DNA of 64,000 nt. Origin: Dirofilaria immitis (taxonomy: Eukaryota > Nematoda > Chromadorea > Rhabditida > Onchocercidae). A model generated the notes under the pieces. The model was given only the letters and a program-made list of their open reading frames with translations. It was not told the origin of the DNA and made no database searches. Below are positions 40,001 to 53,612 of the stretch, piece by piece; position 1 is the first letter of the stretch, and each line of letters opens with the position of its first letter. A program made the position numbers and the translations under genes. The DNA lies in the NCBI GenBank assembly GCA_024305405.1, contig JAKNDB010000064.1, forward strand, positions 1,302,001 through 1,366,000, given 5' to 3'.

Positions 40001-43000
40001 TTTTTCAAAAACAGATTTTGTGGAATCTAGTGTAGTCGACAAGTTATCGGTATTCGATAACATCACAGCTTGCTTTGATGCTCTTTGCTAATTGATTTAT
40101 GTTAAGTTTGGTTGATATCCATCCAGAAATCGTGTTACCAGTCGCGCATTCAGTTATTCGACGATTAAGTTCCTTTGTTCGAAATGTAGATTTTGCGGTA
40201 GACTGGGTACTGCTCGATTCTGGACAGGCTGTATACAGGCGAGCTCTCATTTCAAAAATTAAGTTTATTTGGAAAAATTAATTCAAATGGTTTACTAGTG
40301 CATTAGAATTAATTATCTCTTCTAGAAGTGGTGATGTAGCCGATTCAATATTCGTCTTATTAAGTGGACGACTTCGATCCGTGGAAGACAAGAAAATAAT
40401 CGAAGAATTTGGACGAGGTGATGTGTTAGGAATGATTGAGGTATTATTTTTTCGTTACTTTGATATGCTAATTTTTGTTTGGATTATTTATATATTTGAG
40501 AAATTGAAATGTAAATTTTATTTCTGTTTTAATCGTATTTTAATGATCAAAGAATTCTATAGCATTTTTTCTATTGTATTAGATTGGTGCAAAAACTGCC
40601 GAATTTTGCATCACTGTACTTTGTTGCTTTGTGTTGACATCTTCTCAAATAAATTACACCGATATTATTATTTTAATATCCATTTATCGATTAATATTTT
40701 TGAATAGTATCTTATTTCTTGCGGTTAATTTTATGTTTCGGTGAAGGAAATAATTGTAGACAGATGTAAAATCGTATCATTTGAGCCAGATAGGATCATG
40801 GAGCAGCAAGTGTAATTCACAATATCAATAAATTAACATAGAAATTGCTAACAGGCAGGCATTATGATAATCAGAAAATTTTATGATTCTTTACTAACAA
40901 AAATATATCAATTATAATATTCCCTGCTTTGACTGATAATGACATTTTCAGACTTAATTGTATTGTTCCAAAACTCTTTATTCGAAACGGCAATTACTTT
41001 GCTTCAATCTAATATCTATAATAAAATGCAAAATTAAACTTCTTTTTCAAATTGTATCTTTCGTCACCAAATGATTTTCACTGTTATATTTCATGAAATT
41101 TTTTAAATGTTCTAAATTTCGAGATTTTTCCGTAAAATCACTTATTTTCCAGGTCCTTCAACGAGTACCGCGTGCCACTACTGTGCTTGCAATTCGTTTC
41201 TCGCAGTTAGCACGCCTCCCTGAAGGTCTTCTGAATTTTATTAAAATAAAGTTTCCTCAGGTAACTACTCTGTTCTTTTTCTGTGCATATATTAGTGCGT
41301 TATTTGAATTAAATTTAATTGACTTCATTGTTATAGGTTGGATTTCGTCTTGTCCATCTGCTAGGTCAATATTACACTTCATCGATACAAAGTACATCTA
41401 CGTTTAGACGCACGTACAAGGATGATCTTTCAGTGGCAACAGGTGACCCACAGAGTCATATCAAAGTATGCGCATAACTTCTAGAACTTTTACTCGTTTC
41501 CAGTCTACAAATAATCCACTTAAGTCTTCAGATTGGACAACTGCTTTCGACTGTCTCAATTTTTTTAGGTTTTGTCATTAATAGAATACAAATTATTGAC
41601 TGGTAAAGCATGAATATATGCAAACATTATGGTTTATATGATGTTTACTTTACTAATAAATTCATGACTATATTTGTAAATGCAGATTTGGTATGAAAGT
41701 TTTGCAGAATTTACATACCATTGCGGTGGTAGCTGCAACATCTGATGTCCCATTAACTGCATTTACATGTGAATTATATCATGCTCTTACTGCAAATTTA
41801 CGGGTTCTACGACTAAGCAGTCAGAAAATAGGCGAACTATTAGATGCCAGTGTACTAGAAAAGTAAGTTATTAATGTATTGCTACAAAGTATATAAACTA
41901 AAAATAATGTTCGACTGTTCCGGAACTAATATAGTAGTTTATTTTATGTATCTTGGTAATTCTTTTGTGTTCCTCGTTCGATATTTCCATGTTTTTCCAA
42001 ATACAATACATCCTTAAATTTATATGCTTAAAATAATACAAATTTTTATTTAGGTTCTTAATCGATGAGACCTTCGACGGGTAATTTTAACATATTTCTT
42101 TCTATTTTTTTATGTTATGATAACTTGCATCCGCCTTTAAGTCTATTAGTGGTTGAATTGGGCTAAACTGGTTGTTAAATAGTTGAACTTTACTTCCTTT
42201 AGAAAGTTAGTATTTGATTGTGTCCAGGTTACAAATCCATTTCCTGCATGTGATGAAGAGCAATAAGTAGTTCAGATAATTTCTGACATTTCTGTATTTT
42301 TCCTGTCGTTTCGTACGTTTTAAATGGTTTTTACTTTTTTTTCTTTACAGTAGCCAGACTGTGTTGCAAGTAAAGATGGGATTAGTGAAGTAGTGTGAAA
42401 TATTTCCTGTCATTTTCAGAATCGATTAAGCCATTTAATAGGTTTTTGTCTGTGTCATTTGCGATTTGCTCTAATTTTGTTTAATCCACTAACAGTTATT
42501 TTTCCAAACAATTGGTTCTTGATTTTCCCTTGATAAAAAAATTTTCAGGAGTTTTTTTTTTTAATGAGCGGTATAAAGAGATCTTTTGAATCTAAAAATT
42601 CATCAAATAAGTTCAAAATACTTCATATGTCATGCAAACATATTTATTTGACAACTAAAACCATATATGATAAAATGTTTCGCACCTTGAATCGATATTG
42701 TCTGAACTGTAAAATTTATTATAACTCAACGAGTGACGTCAGCATTTAATTCCAGATTTTCTTTTATGATGAATTTTGAATTAGCACATAACACAATTTA
42801 AAAATTTTGTTTCGGAATGCTGTCTGTTTGATTAAAGTTTCATTTTTGATGCAAACTTGCCATTTATTGATGGCATAATTTTATTATAGGCAAGCAGATT
42901 TTCGTCTTATGCACTGGCTTAATTTGCAAGAAGATACTTATCCATTAATTATCTATGAATGTGATACAACTGCTACAAATTGGACACGGCGTTGTCTTCG

Positions 43001-46000
43001 TCAGGCAGATGCAATTCTGTTCGTTGCTAATGGTGAGCAAAAACCATTAGAACAATCATTGGTTAGTTTCGATTTGGCCTTCATTCATATAAATATCTCA
43101 AAGAAGCAATTTTAAGATTGTACTAAATTTAATTCACCTGTTTATAATCCTGGATAATTTTATTAAAGACTGAGAAAGAAAGCTTTTTGTTTGCATTAGT
43201 ATTTTGACTTCAGATGGATGATTATTTGAATATGAATGAGGACAGCATCCGAACAAGCAAAGAACTGATTCTTCTTTGGGATGAAAAACTGTAGAACCAC
43301 AAGGAACAATCGAATGGTTAAAAGGAAGTTGGTTTTCGGGTCATCACCATATCCGTATTCATAAACGGATGGTACAGTGGAATTTGGAGAAGGTGAAATT
43401 TAGTTAAAAAATGAGAAAATTAAGTATGAGAATGTAAGCCATAACATGGCAAGATAATTTGTTGCGCTTTATCACTGAATTTTCTGAGGTTTCATTTTAA
43501 CTCTTCTAGGTCCCTGAATCTGATATTGTTTCCTTTTATGAGCAAAACATTTATGGTGGAAAGGTGGACAGTCGGTCAGATTTTTCAAGGCTAGCTCGAA
43601 TACTGACTGGAAATGCAATTGGCGTTGTTCTGAGTGGAGGTGGTGCAAGGTCACTTTTATGATTGAATCATATTTCAGTGATATAATTTCCTTCTCGACT
43701 AGAAAGAAAACTGCGCATTTTCTTGAGAATTCTGAATTTAATTAAATATAAAGCTAACTTCTTGTTTGCAGAGGTGCAGCTCATGTTGGTGTGCTTCATG
43801 CAATGCAGGAACATGGTATCCCAATTGACATGATAGGAGGAACATCTGTTGGAGCTATGATTGGTGGTTTGTACGCTCAAGGAGTTGAAGATGTGGAGCA
43901 AAGAGCGAAAAGTTGGTTTGCGGTTAGTTACATCCATTCAGAAAAACTAAGGATTTTTAAAAGAAGCCTATTTTGATGAAACGGAGATGTAATATTATTC
44001 AATATCTATCAATTAATGCATTCTTACTGACTAAAATTGACTTGCAATATAGGATAAGATTAATTGTTTACTTCATAAGAACAATAGTTTTTCAAATATG
44101 CATTTTGCCATTAGATTAGTCTGAAATTGTACTGATTTATACATATAATTTCAATTTTAAATAATTTTAATATAAGTTTAGTATAAGAAACGAATTATTT
44201 TGTATTAAAATATGAAATTTTGCTAATAATTTTTTAACATTTAAGTCGATTTCAACAACTTATAAATATTTTCGACTTAAATTTACTCCATTTGAATGAT
44301 ATCTATGTTTTTCACAAGGAATTGGTGATAGCAAATTTCGAGAAGGAGAAAAATTTTGCTCTTAGGAGAGGGAAATTTGCAATTTTGAATTCTACCAAAA
44401 TCATCTATTTGTTATGAAAACCAAAGAAAGCTTGAATTGAAAAGGAATATGAAAACGAAAGATTTCCATAAGTTATTTGAATCAGCTTATATTTATTTAC
44501 AACGGGATTAAAGCTTAATGTGATATTTAGCATTTCAAAATTTGACACTGCGGCACTCAGATGTTTGAATTTGAATTATTTCATTCCTGCAAATTTAGAT
44601 AAATGAAAAAGACAAGGAATTAAGAAAAGCGTATCAAAAATTGCTATGCCATTACTTTACAGATGATGGCTTCCATTTGGACAAAATTATGGGATTTAAC
44701 ATATGCGCATTCAGCGATGTTTACTGGTGCGGGTTTCAATCATGGTCTTCAGGATTTATTCTCGGATTCATTAATCGAAGATTTATGGATACCATATTTT
44801 TGCATAAGCACTGATATAAGGTCGCGAAATATTACAATTCTTCAACATTTTCTCTGTGATAGTCTGTGTACATTACAAGCTGTGGAATTCTGAAATTTAG
44901 ATGAATTCTTATAGTAATTCGGAAATGCGTGTGCATCGGACTGGTCCATTATGGGCTTATTGTCGAGCATCGATGTCTTTGGCAGGTTATCTTCCTCCAC
45001 TATGTGATCCAGTAGACGGTCATCTTTTGTTAGATGGTGGTTATGTCAATAATTTACCAGCAGACGTCATGCAGTAAGTTCAGTTTTTAAGTAAAAATTG
45101 GAATTGGACTTTAATTTAAACATCTTCTGGTTAATGAATTTTAATAAGATAAGTACGTATAATATTAGGATTATTTCTTTAAAAAAGGAACTAAGTAGAT
45201 AAAAATTAGATTTTGATAGGATTATTATTGCAGTTAATAAAATAATGTGATTTGGATATATATCTTCGGCGTAGCTATCAGTGATGAAAAAAGTAAATAT
45301 AAAATATATGAAAGATCAAAAAAGATAGTGACTTAAAAACAAACTTTAAATAAAAAATAAGAATAAAATAAAAATTGGCATTTATTCAGACATTTATTTA
45401 TCATCATAATCGAGAGCACAGTTTGTTAAAAACATGTTTAAATAAAATTTAACTTAAGGAATGAAAATGCGATCAAGACAGGATTAAATGAATTTACGGA
45501 CAATATTAGCATTGCATTCCACGAATGAAAACAAATTCTGTGATTAAAAATATTAAAATATTAGGATATGAAAACTTAAATTCTCATTTCCTTTGATGGA
45601 AATGAACCGAAATATGATAAACAAAATTTTTAGACATTTCGAAGATTTTATAATTTTTGGCAATTTTCAGATCCATGAGTGCTAAAATAATAATCGCAGT
45701 GGATGTTGGTTCTGCTGCCGAAACAAATTTGTACAATTACGGTGATTCACTGAGCGGATTTTGGATACTATTGAGAAAGTTAAATCCATTTGCTGAACCA
45801 ATCAAAGTTCTGAATATGGAAGAAATACAAGTATTACATACATGTTTTCAAATTTTATCTTCATGAAAAATTTTCATAATTTACATTATTTTCCATATCG
45901 CTTTGCTTATATGATCAGCAGTAAATCGAACATTTTTTACTGAAAAAATAATGGAAAATTATATTATTTCTTTGAACGGTATTTTCTTATCATATTTGTC

Positions 46001-47078
46001 TTTAAATAAAGAAACTATATTATTAAGAGTCGTTTGGCTTATGTGTCTTGTGAACAACAGCTACAGCTAGTGAAAAATGCAGGATATTGTCAGTATGTGC
46101 GACCGCCCATCGATGAATTCAAGACCTTAGATTTCCATAAATATGATGAAATACATGTAAACTTCTTTCTTTAATATTATATGCTATCTCTTCGTTCTTG
46201 AAAAATATTTTGTTTCTCCAGTTGTTTATTTTCCCAATATTTCGTACAATTTTTGAAATAATCTATTATCTTTATTATTAAGTAATATAAAGTCATTGAT
46301 TCAGAAAAAATTTATAGAATCTCGGTTATAAACATGGTGTGAAGGAGTTCGGGAACTTGTGAAAACAAATGAAAATCTGAAGAGTGTTATCGATGCGGAT
46401 AAGTTGCGCCCACTGAAGCGACGTTATTGGCGCCAGGAATCTTCGAAGTCGGTTATGTATGATCGTAATCGTGCCTCGTCGTTCACTAATCTTGCTGCTC
46501 AGGTCTAGATTAAAATAATTATTTTTTTTTCAATTATAATTTATGAGAATCGATTTCTTAGCACTTATTTCTCGATCGATTTTATGTTTGTTGTTTTTGT
46601 GGAAATGATTTTAGCCGAGTATAAAAGAGTATTTCTTCAGGTATCAAGAGTTCCTAAAGTATGCGAAAAGAATAGTTTAAACGATGAAGAAGTTGCGGAA
46701 GATGGGGTATTGGATGTTTGGTGGAACGAAAGTGAGAAGGAAGATGAACAAGAACCGGATGTAGAGTCGCAACCAACATATAATTCTGAAGATGTTGAAT
46801 CTATTGAGGCGGGTTATATCAGTGAACCTTGCACTACTTATCAAAGTAAATACACATTCAGTAGTGAAGATGAAATAAGCATCAATAAAGATTATGCTGA
46901 AAAAAATCAAAAACGGAAAAACATTTTATCTGAAGTAAATGAGAACTGCGAAGATAAAACTGAAATGCAAAAGATATCAGCGAAAACATCTGTGGTACGA
47001 TTTGGATTGTTGGAATCGCCATATAATGATGCCGATAAGTCAAGAGAAAGTCAAGATATGACTCTTAATTCTGATTAA
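33546..47078 (+). CDS. PNPLA6/7: Neuropathy target esterase-type lysophospholipase (PNPLA6/7 homolog)
   Basis: Exons: 33546-33611 (putative), 34195-34278, 34757-34925, 35457-35509, 36915-37076, 37268-37415, 37534-37620, 37725-37786, 38738-38884, 39058-39163, 39271-39466, 39703-39866, 40107-40238, 40326-40440, 41153-41260, 41337-41465, 41532-41568 (tentative), 41686-41862, 42890-43061, 43214-43392, 43510-43649, 43772-43922, 44663-44820, 44915-45073, 45671-45830, 46028-46156, 46318-46502 and 46641-47078. They give about 1,340 residues, close to human PNPLA6/7. Order: membrane anchor, three cyclic-nucleotide-binding-like domains, patatin domain, acidic tail. Known members hydrolyse phosphatidylcholine and lysophosphatidylcholine at the ER. 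Frame is kept by one extra base at A34787-34793, A38879-38883, G39359-39360, A43284-43288 and G46344-46345. The intron after 40238 has a GC donor. AATAAA at 47447 is a likely polyadenylation signal. Confidence 0.92.
37268..41465 (+). other. Esterase cyclic-nucleotide-binding-like regulatory domains
   Basis: Three domains are visible. The first runs over exons 37268-38884: [47 protein letters not shown]. The second covers 39271-40238: [35 protein letters not shown]. The third covers 40107-41260: [50 protein letters not shown]. In the vertebrate proteins these domains have not been shown to bind cyclic nucleotides, so a ligand is not assumed here. Confidence 0.85.
42054..42080 (+). other. Candidate 27-nt cassette microexon in the esterase gene
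   Basis: Within the long intron 41863-42889, a 27-nt stretch is bordered by TTTATTTAG and a GTAATT donor. Its phases match both flanking exons, so inclusion would add nine residues (FLIDETFDG) between VLEK and QADFRLMHW without a stop. Vertebrate homologs have no insert there. Direct joining of the flanking exons is also in frame. Confidence 0.4.
43510..46156 (+). other. Esterase patatin-like catalytic domain
   Basis: The glycine-rich oxyanion loop [20 protein letters not shown] spans the exon junction at 43649/43772. The nucleophile lies in [15 protein letters not shown] (Gly-x-Ser-x-Gly), and the partner aspartate in [17 protein letters not shown] (Asp-Gly-Gly). Further conserved parts are [62 protein letters not shown] and [14 protein letters not shown]. 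All catalytic residues are intact. Confidence 0.93.
46641..47078 (+). other. Esterase acidic C-terminal tail (last exon)
   Basis: The last exon gives 145 residues rich in Glu, Asp and Ser, with [10 protein letters not shown] near its start, and ends at a TAA at 47076-47078. Vertebrate homologs also end in a low-complexity acidic stretch after the catalytic domain. Confidence 0.8.
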
Positions 47079-49500
47079 ACATACAAAAAAGTTGGTGGTA
47101 ACGCATAGCGATAAATTAGTAAGTTTTCCATTTTTTCTATTGATTTTTTCGCGAATTTTTCAATCACTAAGATATTGATGTTTTTTTATCAAAATTTCTA
47201 TTTAAAATTTTAATCTCATTTATTGCAATTCGAATTTATTATTTACTTATCACTTGCCTATTTTGTTAATGATCTCACGCTTTTTCCTAAATTTGGTAGC
47301 ATAATCTCTATCGTTGCATTTCCTTATTCTATATTTATTTAGTTTAATAACTTCTCTTAACAAAGATTCCGCACTTTAAATGATCCTTCTTCTGCTATCA
47401 CTATAATTTTCCACACTGATATGAAGACAAGTTTTTTAATATTTTCAATAAAATATGTTACAATGTAAAGTAGGATTCAATCTATTTCGCTTCGCATCAA
47501 CGGTAATCAGTTTCACTAATGTATTTCCTTATTTGCCACTTTTATCAGCTTATCCTTAATTTTGACTCGTCATCTGTTTCTAGGTACTGATCAGAATAAA
47601 AAGCAATTTCCGATAGAATATGACAATTGAATCTCGATGGATATTCGATTCTCCGTTTGGATTGGTTTTTTCACTTGGAATGAAATCAGTGTATTTCATC
47701 GATATCATAATTGTTATCATATGTCATACGAATACACTCCATGCTCTTTCCATTCATTCTTTTTAGTAGTGATTCACATATTGCTTCATCTTCCTTTTTA
47801 AATTTTATTTCGTCCATTCAGAAATTTTATTTTATCATTTCAAAGCTTATTTTTTAGTCTATATTTTTCTTGAAAATTAATCAAAAAAATTTGGTCTATT
47901 TGTCTGAAAAATGATATTTATTGCGATATAAAATTTATAATGAAATGAAGTAGCAATACCGATATTCTTATCGATTTTAACGTATAGATTGAAATGCATT
48001 GAGCACTTTATCATTTATCTTTTTAGGAAATAGCATATGCTAAGTATAAGACAATGAGCTGATCCATAGCTTTAAATAGTGTTTTATAAGTATGCATCAG
48101 CTGAATAGGTTGAAATAATAGGATTTTAGAAAGCGTTGAAAGAATCGTATAAATAACTTGATATGTTTGCTATATCTATAACAATTTAAAATTAATTCAT
48201 CGGGATGTAAAACCAAAAACTTCTTGTAATTAATTTATGAATTTGCTTCTCTCATTTTATTCATCTCCGAAGATGAAATCCCGAAATTCGATAAATTCAA
48301 ATTCATATTTATTAATAGTTTAGTTGCAGTAGTGGAATATTTTAAATAAATAAGATCTAACCTATTATTTTATTTTATTTTATTTTGTTATTTTACAAAA
48401 TGATCTTATTGGATCTCTGCATATTTATATTTGTTTATTTATTCATTTCATTTATAGTTTTGTTACATATCGAAAGCGAAATATTTTTTATTAGATTACC
48501 TTTGTAATGAATCTCAATTATAACTAGTTTAAAATTGTATCCAACTTATCTTATAATAGGTTAAGTCAAAATGATCAATCTTATAGCATATCCTTTTTTT
48601 TTCATTAGTTTTTGATGATTAAGAATTTTATTGTCTTTATATTTTTTTATTTGTATTTATAAATAAAAATTTATCTTTTCCACTATTAGGTCTTATAATT
48701 GTTTGAAATACGGGTAGTAAGATAGTCTAAAATTAGTGATTATTGATAATATTGTCTCATTTTTATTTATTGATATATTTATTCGAAAAAAAATAAACAT
48801 TCTTTACCCTATTCTACTCTGCATCCTATATTTCATACATTATTGCGAGTTTGCATTTGATAATAAAAAATAATGTCCAAAGAAAACTAGTTGGAAAGAA
48901 TAAAACCGGATTATTTTATTGAAAATTGAAATCATTTATAGGATTTATATTAGAGCGATCATTACTTTGATCAATTAATACATTATAGTTACTGATTGCT
49001 TCATGACAGGATGATCACTGATAGTCTTGTCAAAATGTGTTTACTTTAATTTACTAAAAGATTTTATTTTTAAAAAATAATTTATGAAAGTAATTTTTAA
49101 ATAAAAGGCTTAATTTAACGATAATTGTTAAGTGTTAACTTAAGTTTAAGTTTTTTTTTCCTTTCTTACATTGCTTTAATCCATATACTCTAAGATTGTT
49201 GTTTAAATAAATAATATTGGAAAGATTTTTGCTAAAATTTCTAGAAGATTTTATAAATGATTGAGAATCCTTTTATTATAATGAAATCAAATTGCAGAAA
49301 AAATATTTGAAGCTAAAATTAAATTTACTTTAATGGATTACCGTAATCGTTTCCTTTTCTACGTTAAATACTTTAATAGCAGCAGCAATAAGAACAGTTG
49401 TTGATAAGTGGCAAAATTTACTATTCAATAAATGTTTACTATTTTGCGATAAGAGAATGAGAAAAAGATTGCATATTCAATAATTTCTATCCCAAGTATT
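47079..49500. other. 3' flank of the esterase gene, non-coding
   Basis: AT-rich sequence without a supported gene. It contains the AATAAA at 47447-47452, 369 nt after the stop codon, as the probable polyadenylation signal. A short ATTTT run lies at about 48365-48387. Confidence 0.5.
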
Positions 49501-49549
49501 ATTATTATTAGTTTTTTTTTTTTTTTTTTTTTGCAGGAAACAATTTTAT

Positions 49550-50540
49550 ATTTATTATAGCAATTATTTATTTATTTATTTTTTCTTTTTTTTTAATCAT
49601 TTATTTTTATATTTATTCTTTTGTTTTTTGTTTATTTATTTGTTTTATTCTTATCGACCATTGCATCTGTTTTTTTTTTTGATTTATTTATTTGTCTATT
49701 TTTGTCGATTATTGCATTTGTTTTTTTGATTTGTTTATTTGCTTATTTTTGCAGATTATCACATATGATTATATTAGTCTGTTTATTTTTGTTAAATTCG
49801 TTTTTATTTATTTATTTGTTTATTTTCATCGATTATTACATATGCTTTTATTAGTCTGTTTATTTTTGTCGATTGTTGCATTCGTTTTTTTTTGATTTAT
49901 TTATTTTTGTCGGTTACCGTATCTATTTAATGTTTATTTATTTGTTTATTTTTTATCTGTCGCTGCATCCGTTTTCTATTTATTCTTCTGTTTTTGTTTA
50001 TTTATCTGTTTTATTTTTGTCTATTATTGCATTTGTTCATTGTTTACTTATTCGTTTGTTTTTGATTTATTTATCTGTTTGCTTTTGTCGATCGTTGCAT
50101 ATATTTTTGATTTTTTGTTTATATATATATATATATATATATACTAAAAAAATAATTTTGTCGATTGTTGCATTCTTTTTTGTTTATGTATTTATCGTTT
50201 ATTTATTTATTTATCTATTTGTTTCTTGTTTGTTGCTCTGCCTATTTTTGTTTATTTATTTAATTATTTTACGACGAAATAGCAAGGATGAAGAAAATAT
50301 TTATTTCATACGCAAATCAATAAAGCGATAACGAAAAAATTTAAATGAAATTATTTTTTGCTTATTTATCCGTCTGTTTATTTATTTATTTGTTTTTTCT
50401 CTTTGTTTGTTTATCCGTTTGTTTTTTTATTTGTTTAATCGTTTATTTTTTCATTGTATTTATCTGTCTGCTTCTGTTTATTGTTCTATTTGCTTTTTTG
50501 TTTATTCATTTATCTTATTTCTTCATGATCATCGTAAATA
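49550..50540. repeat. Degenerate TTTATTTG/TTGTCGATTATTGCAT repeat block
   Basis: About 1 kb of variable-length units, each made of TTTATTTATTTG-type tetranucleotide drift plus a more complex core such as TTTTTGTCGATTATTGCAT. All plus frames through it are open and Phe/Leu/Ile/Cys-rich. These long frames are repeat products, not membrane proteins. Confidence 0.8.
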
Positions 50541-50897
50541 AATACGATTCACTTCTTCTAGGAATAATTTTTTTGAATGAATAGATAAATATTTGCTTCG
50601 TTCTCGTGAAAGAAATTTTTTTTTTTTAATCTTTATCACTTATTATTAGGATGAAACGAGAAAGAAGCATAAAGCTCGAAAGGATTGTCATTTTTCAATA
50701 TTTCATTTATATCTATTAAAAATTTATTTATTTCTCGAGAATTTATTAAACAATAGAATGTGTTGTAAAATCATTTTCCTTGGCCAATTGTATGGATATT
50801 GAATATTCTCTCGTTGCTAGGCTATTTTATTACTAAACAATTTATTGCTATTTTTCAAAAAGCTATTTAAATTTGCTAATTATTTATCCATATTTAC

Positions 50898-50931
<34 letters not shown>

Positions 50932-51289
50932 CGGAAAATTTTCACATCTTATCCAATCAATATTTAGTAAGTAATTTTATGGCATAAATAATAATATGGT
51001 TAGTTAATTAATAATTAGCATAATGATTAGATTGATTAAAAGATTATGATCATCTTTATAAATTTTATAATAATATTTAGCATTTTCAACTAACAAATCG
51101 ATAAGTTTTTCAATTCTTTCGTTGCTAAGAGCTGTATATTTTATTATTAACAACAATTTATCCTACAATATAATATTCATATTTAATTTTTATTAATATT
51201 ACGAAAAATTTATACTATTAATCTTTTCCTTTTTTGATTTTAAATTAATTAAAATCAAAAGTGAAAAAAATTATTTAAATTTAAAAAAA

Positions 51290-51655
51290 AAAAACATTCA
51301 TACGATGCGCATAATTTATTACGCAAATTCATCTATTTGATCGATTTCATTTTTTTTTTTTAATTTATTAAATTCTAATTGATTATTCAAATTGATCTAT
51401 TCGATTGATTTAGTTTTTTAATTTTTTAATTTAACATTCTGATTCATAACGCAAATTAATCTATTCGGTTGATTTAGTTTTTTTTTAATTTAACAAATTC
51501 TGATTCGTTACACAAATTGATCTATTCGAAATTCATTACGCAAATTGATCCATCCGGTCGTTTAATCTCTTTAATTTATTAAACTCTAATTTATTATGCA
51601 AATTGATCTATTCGATTGATTTAGTTTTTTTTTTTTTTAATTTAATAAATTCTTC
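51290..51655. repeat. ~65-bp degenerate tandem repeat
   Basis: About five to six units contain CAAATTGATCTATTCGATTG, a T-run and AATTTAATAAATTCTGATT in a fixed order. Confidence 0.8.
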
Positions 51656-51879
51656 TCTTTCTTTTCTCCTTCCTCAATTATTTAAAACTTTTTTTTCTCA
51701 AAAATATCAAACTATCGTTGTAATAATATGGCATATATTAATTTCGTTAATTTGCTAATTTATCAAATTTCAATTTTTTTTTTTTCAAATCTAACAAAAT
51801 GAATGAAAATATTTGGGAAAAAATAAAATAAAATCAAAAAAAAACTTAAGCAATAAATAGATAAATGTATAAGAAGAAA

Positions 51880-51880
51880 A

Positions 51881-51926
<46 letters not shown>

Positions 51927-53410
51927 GGAGAAGAAAAAACCAATAAGGTAAATTAAATTTAAAAAATGAAAAATTAAAAGATTGAACGAAAGATTGTTAT
52001 GTCTTTTTTTTCTTCAAAAGATAAATACAGAGAGAGAGAGAGATGGAGAGAGATGGAGAGAGAGAGAGAGAGAGAGAATAAAATTGAAAAAAAAAGAAAA
52101 GCGGAAAATAGACAGTAAATTGAAAATTAGTGTAAAAGTGTTCATATTAAATTAGTTTTTCTTTTTTCCAAAAAAAAAAAAAAGATTCTTTCCTGTTTTT
52201 GTTGTAATGTAATCATTGTTAAATGAATGATAGCTGATAAGTGAAGAAAAATTGAAATTGATTGAAGCTGTAAATTGACAAAAAAAAACAAAATAGAATT
52301 TTAAAATGAACCCTTTTTTCATTTCTCCCTCTCTCTCTCTCTCTCTCTCCTCTCCCTCTATCTTATTTGTTTTTCACTTCTCTCTCTCTCTCTTTCTCTT
52401 CTTTTTGTTTTTTTTTCCATAAATAAAAATAGCTCGTAAAAAAGTCAATTTTTTCAAATGAAAATATTACAATTTTATCACCACCTATCATTGCTCTATC
52501 TCTCTCTCTCCTTCCTCTTTCTCTTTCTCTCTCTCTCTCTTTCTCCTTTTATTTTCAATTTTAAATTAAGCTTAATTCATTTTCAATATGTATTAGTTGG
52601 AAATATATGGCAAATAATTCGAGATTAAACTGAAATACATCATTATAGAAATTAATTAACATTTTATATCAATCAAATTTTATTAATTCTTCGATCAATA
52701 AATTTCCAAAATCAATCAATCTGATTAATTGTGATAAATTTCAAATTTAACATTTATTCATTTATTGTATTAACAACTCTATTAATTATTGTATTAACAA
52801 CTCTATTAATGTATAGCTTTGATAATGAAAATTTTTCATTTTTAATATCTTATTTAAAAGGAAGAAATTTATTTCGAAATTTTGTTAATACAATCGAAAC
52901 TTGGATTTTTATCATATTTTTATCAGTATCAAAAATGTTCAGTTTTTTTTGATAAATGATACGGATGAAAAAATTAACGATTGAAAATGTCAAATGAAAA
53001 AGTATAATATTTTATTGATTAATACAATCAAAACTTGGAATTTTTATCAGCACCGAAGATGTTTAGTTTTTTTTTTTTTTGATAAATGATAAAAGAATGA
53101 TAAAATTAACGATTATTGAAAAGTTAGATGAAAAAAATATAATATTTCATTGAATTGTACCCTTTGATAAAATATTTTGCAAAACGTTACTTCATCCAAT
53201 CACACCAATCATTCCTCTTAACTTTTTTTTCTTTTAGTAAAACAAAAAAAAAGTTCGAGTAGTCAAAGTTGAAAATTTAAAAAATTGTCAAAAACAAAAA
53301 GAACTACGAGTGGAATGTTGAAATTATAAATAATTATAAAGGAAGGGAAAGAGAGAGAGAAGAGAGAGAGGGAGAGGAGAGAGAGAGAGACAGAGAGAGA
53401 GAGGGAAAAA
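51880..53410. repeat. Cluster of (GA)n and (CT)n microsatellites
   Basis: Separate GA runs occur at about 51880-51930, 52031-52077 and 53345-53405, and CT runs at about 52325-52350, 52378-52400 and 52498-52545. The DNA between them is AT-rich. No gene is seen. Confidence 0.85.
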
Positions 53411-53612
53411 AAGTGAAAAACAAGAAATATTATCAATTTTATTTGATTTAAAAATTAATTTCTATTAAAATAGTTTTTCGTTTATAAATTTTTTAATTTA
53501 AATTTATTACTAAATTTCTTTTTCTTTTTAATGAAAAATTTATTGAATTATATTTTTTTTTAAATTTATAATATATATATAAATACATATATATATATAT
53601 ATATATATATAA

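Noticed and set aside
49621..50584. Long Phe/Leu/Ile/Cys-rich plus-strand frames that look like membrane proteins
   Set aside because: They run through a TTTATTTG-type repeat that is open in several frames. There is no start context, conserved motif or splice pattern.
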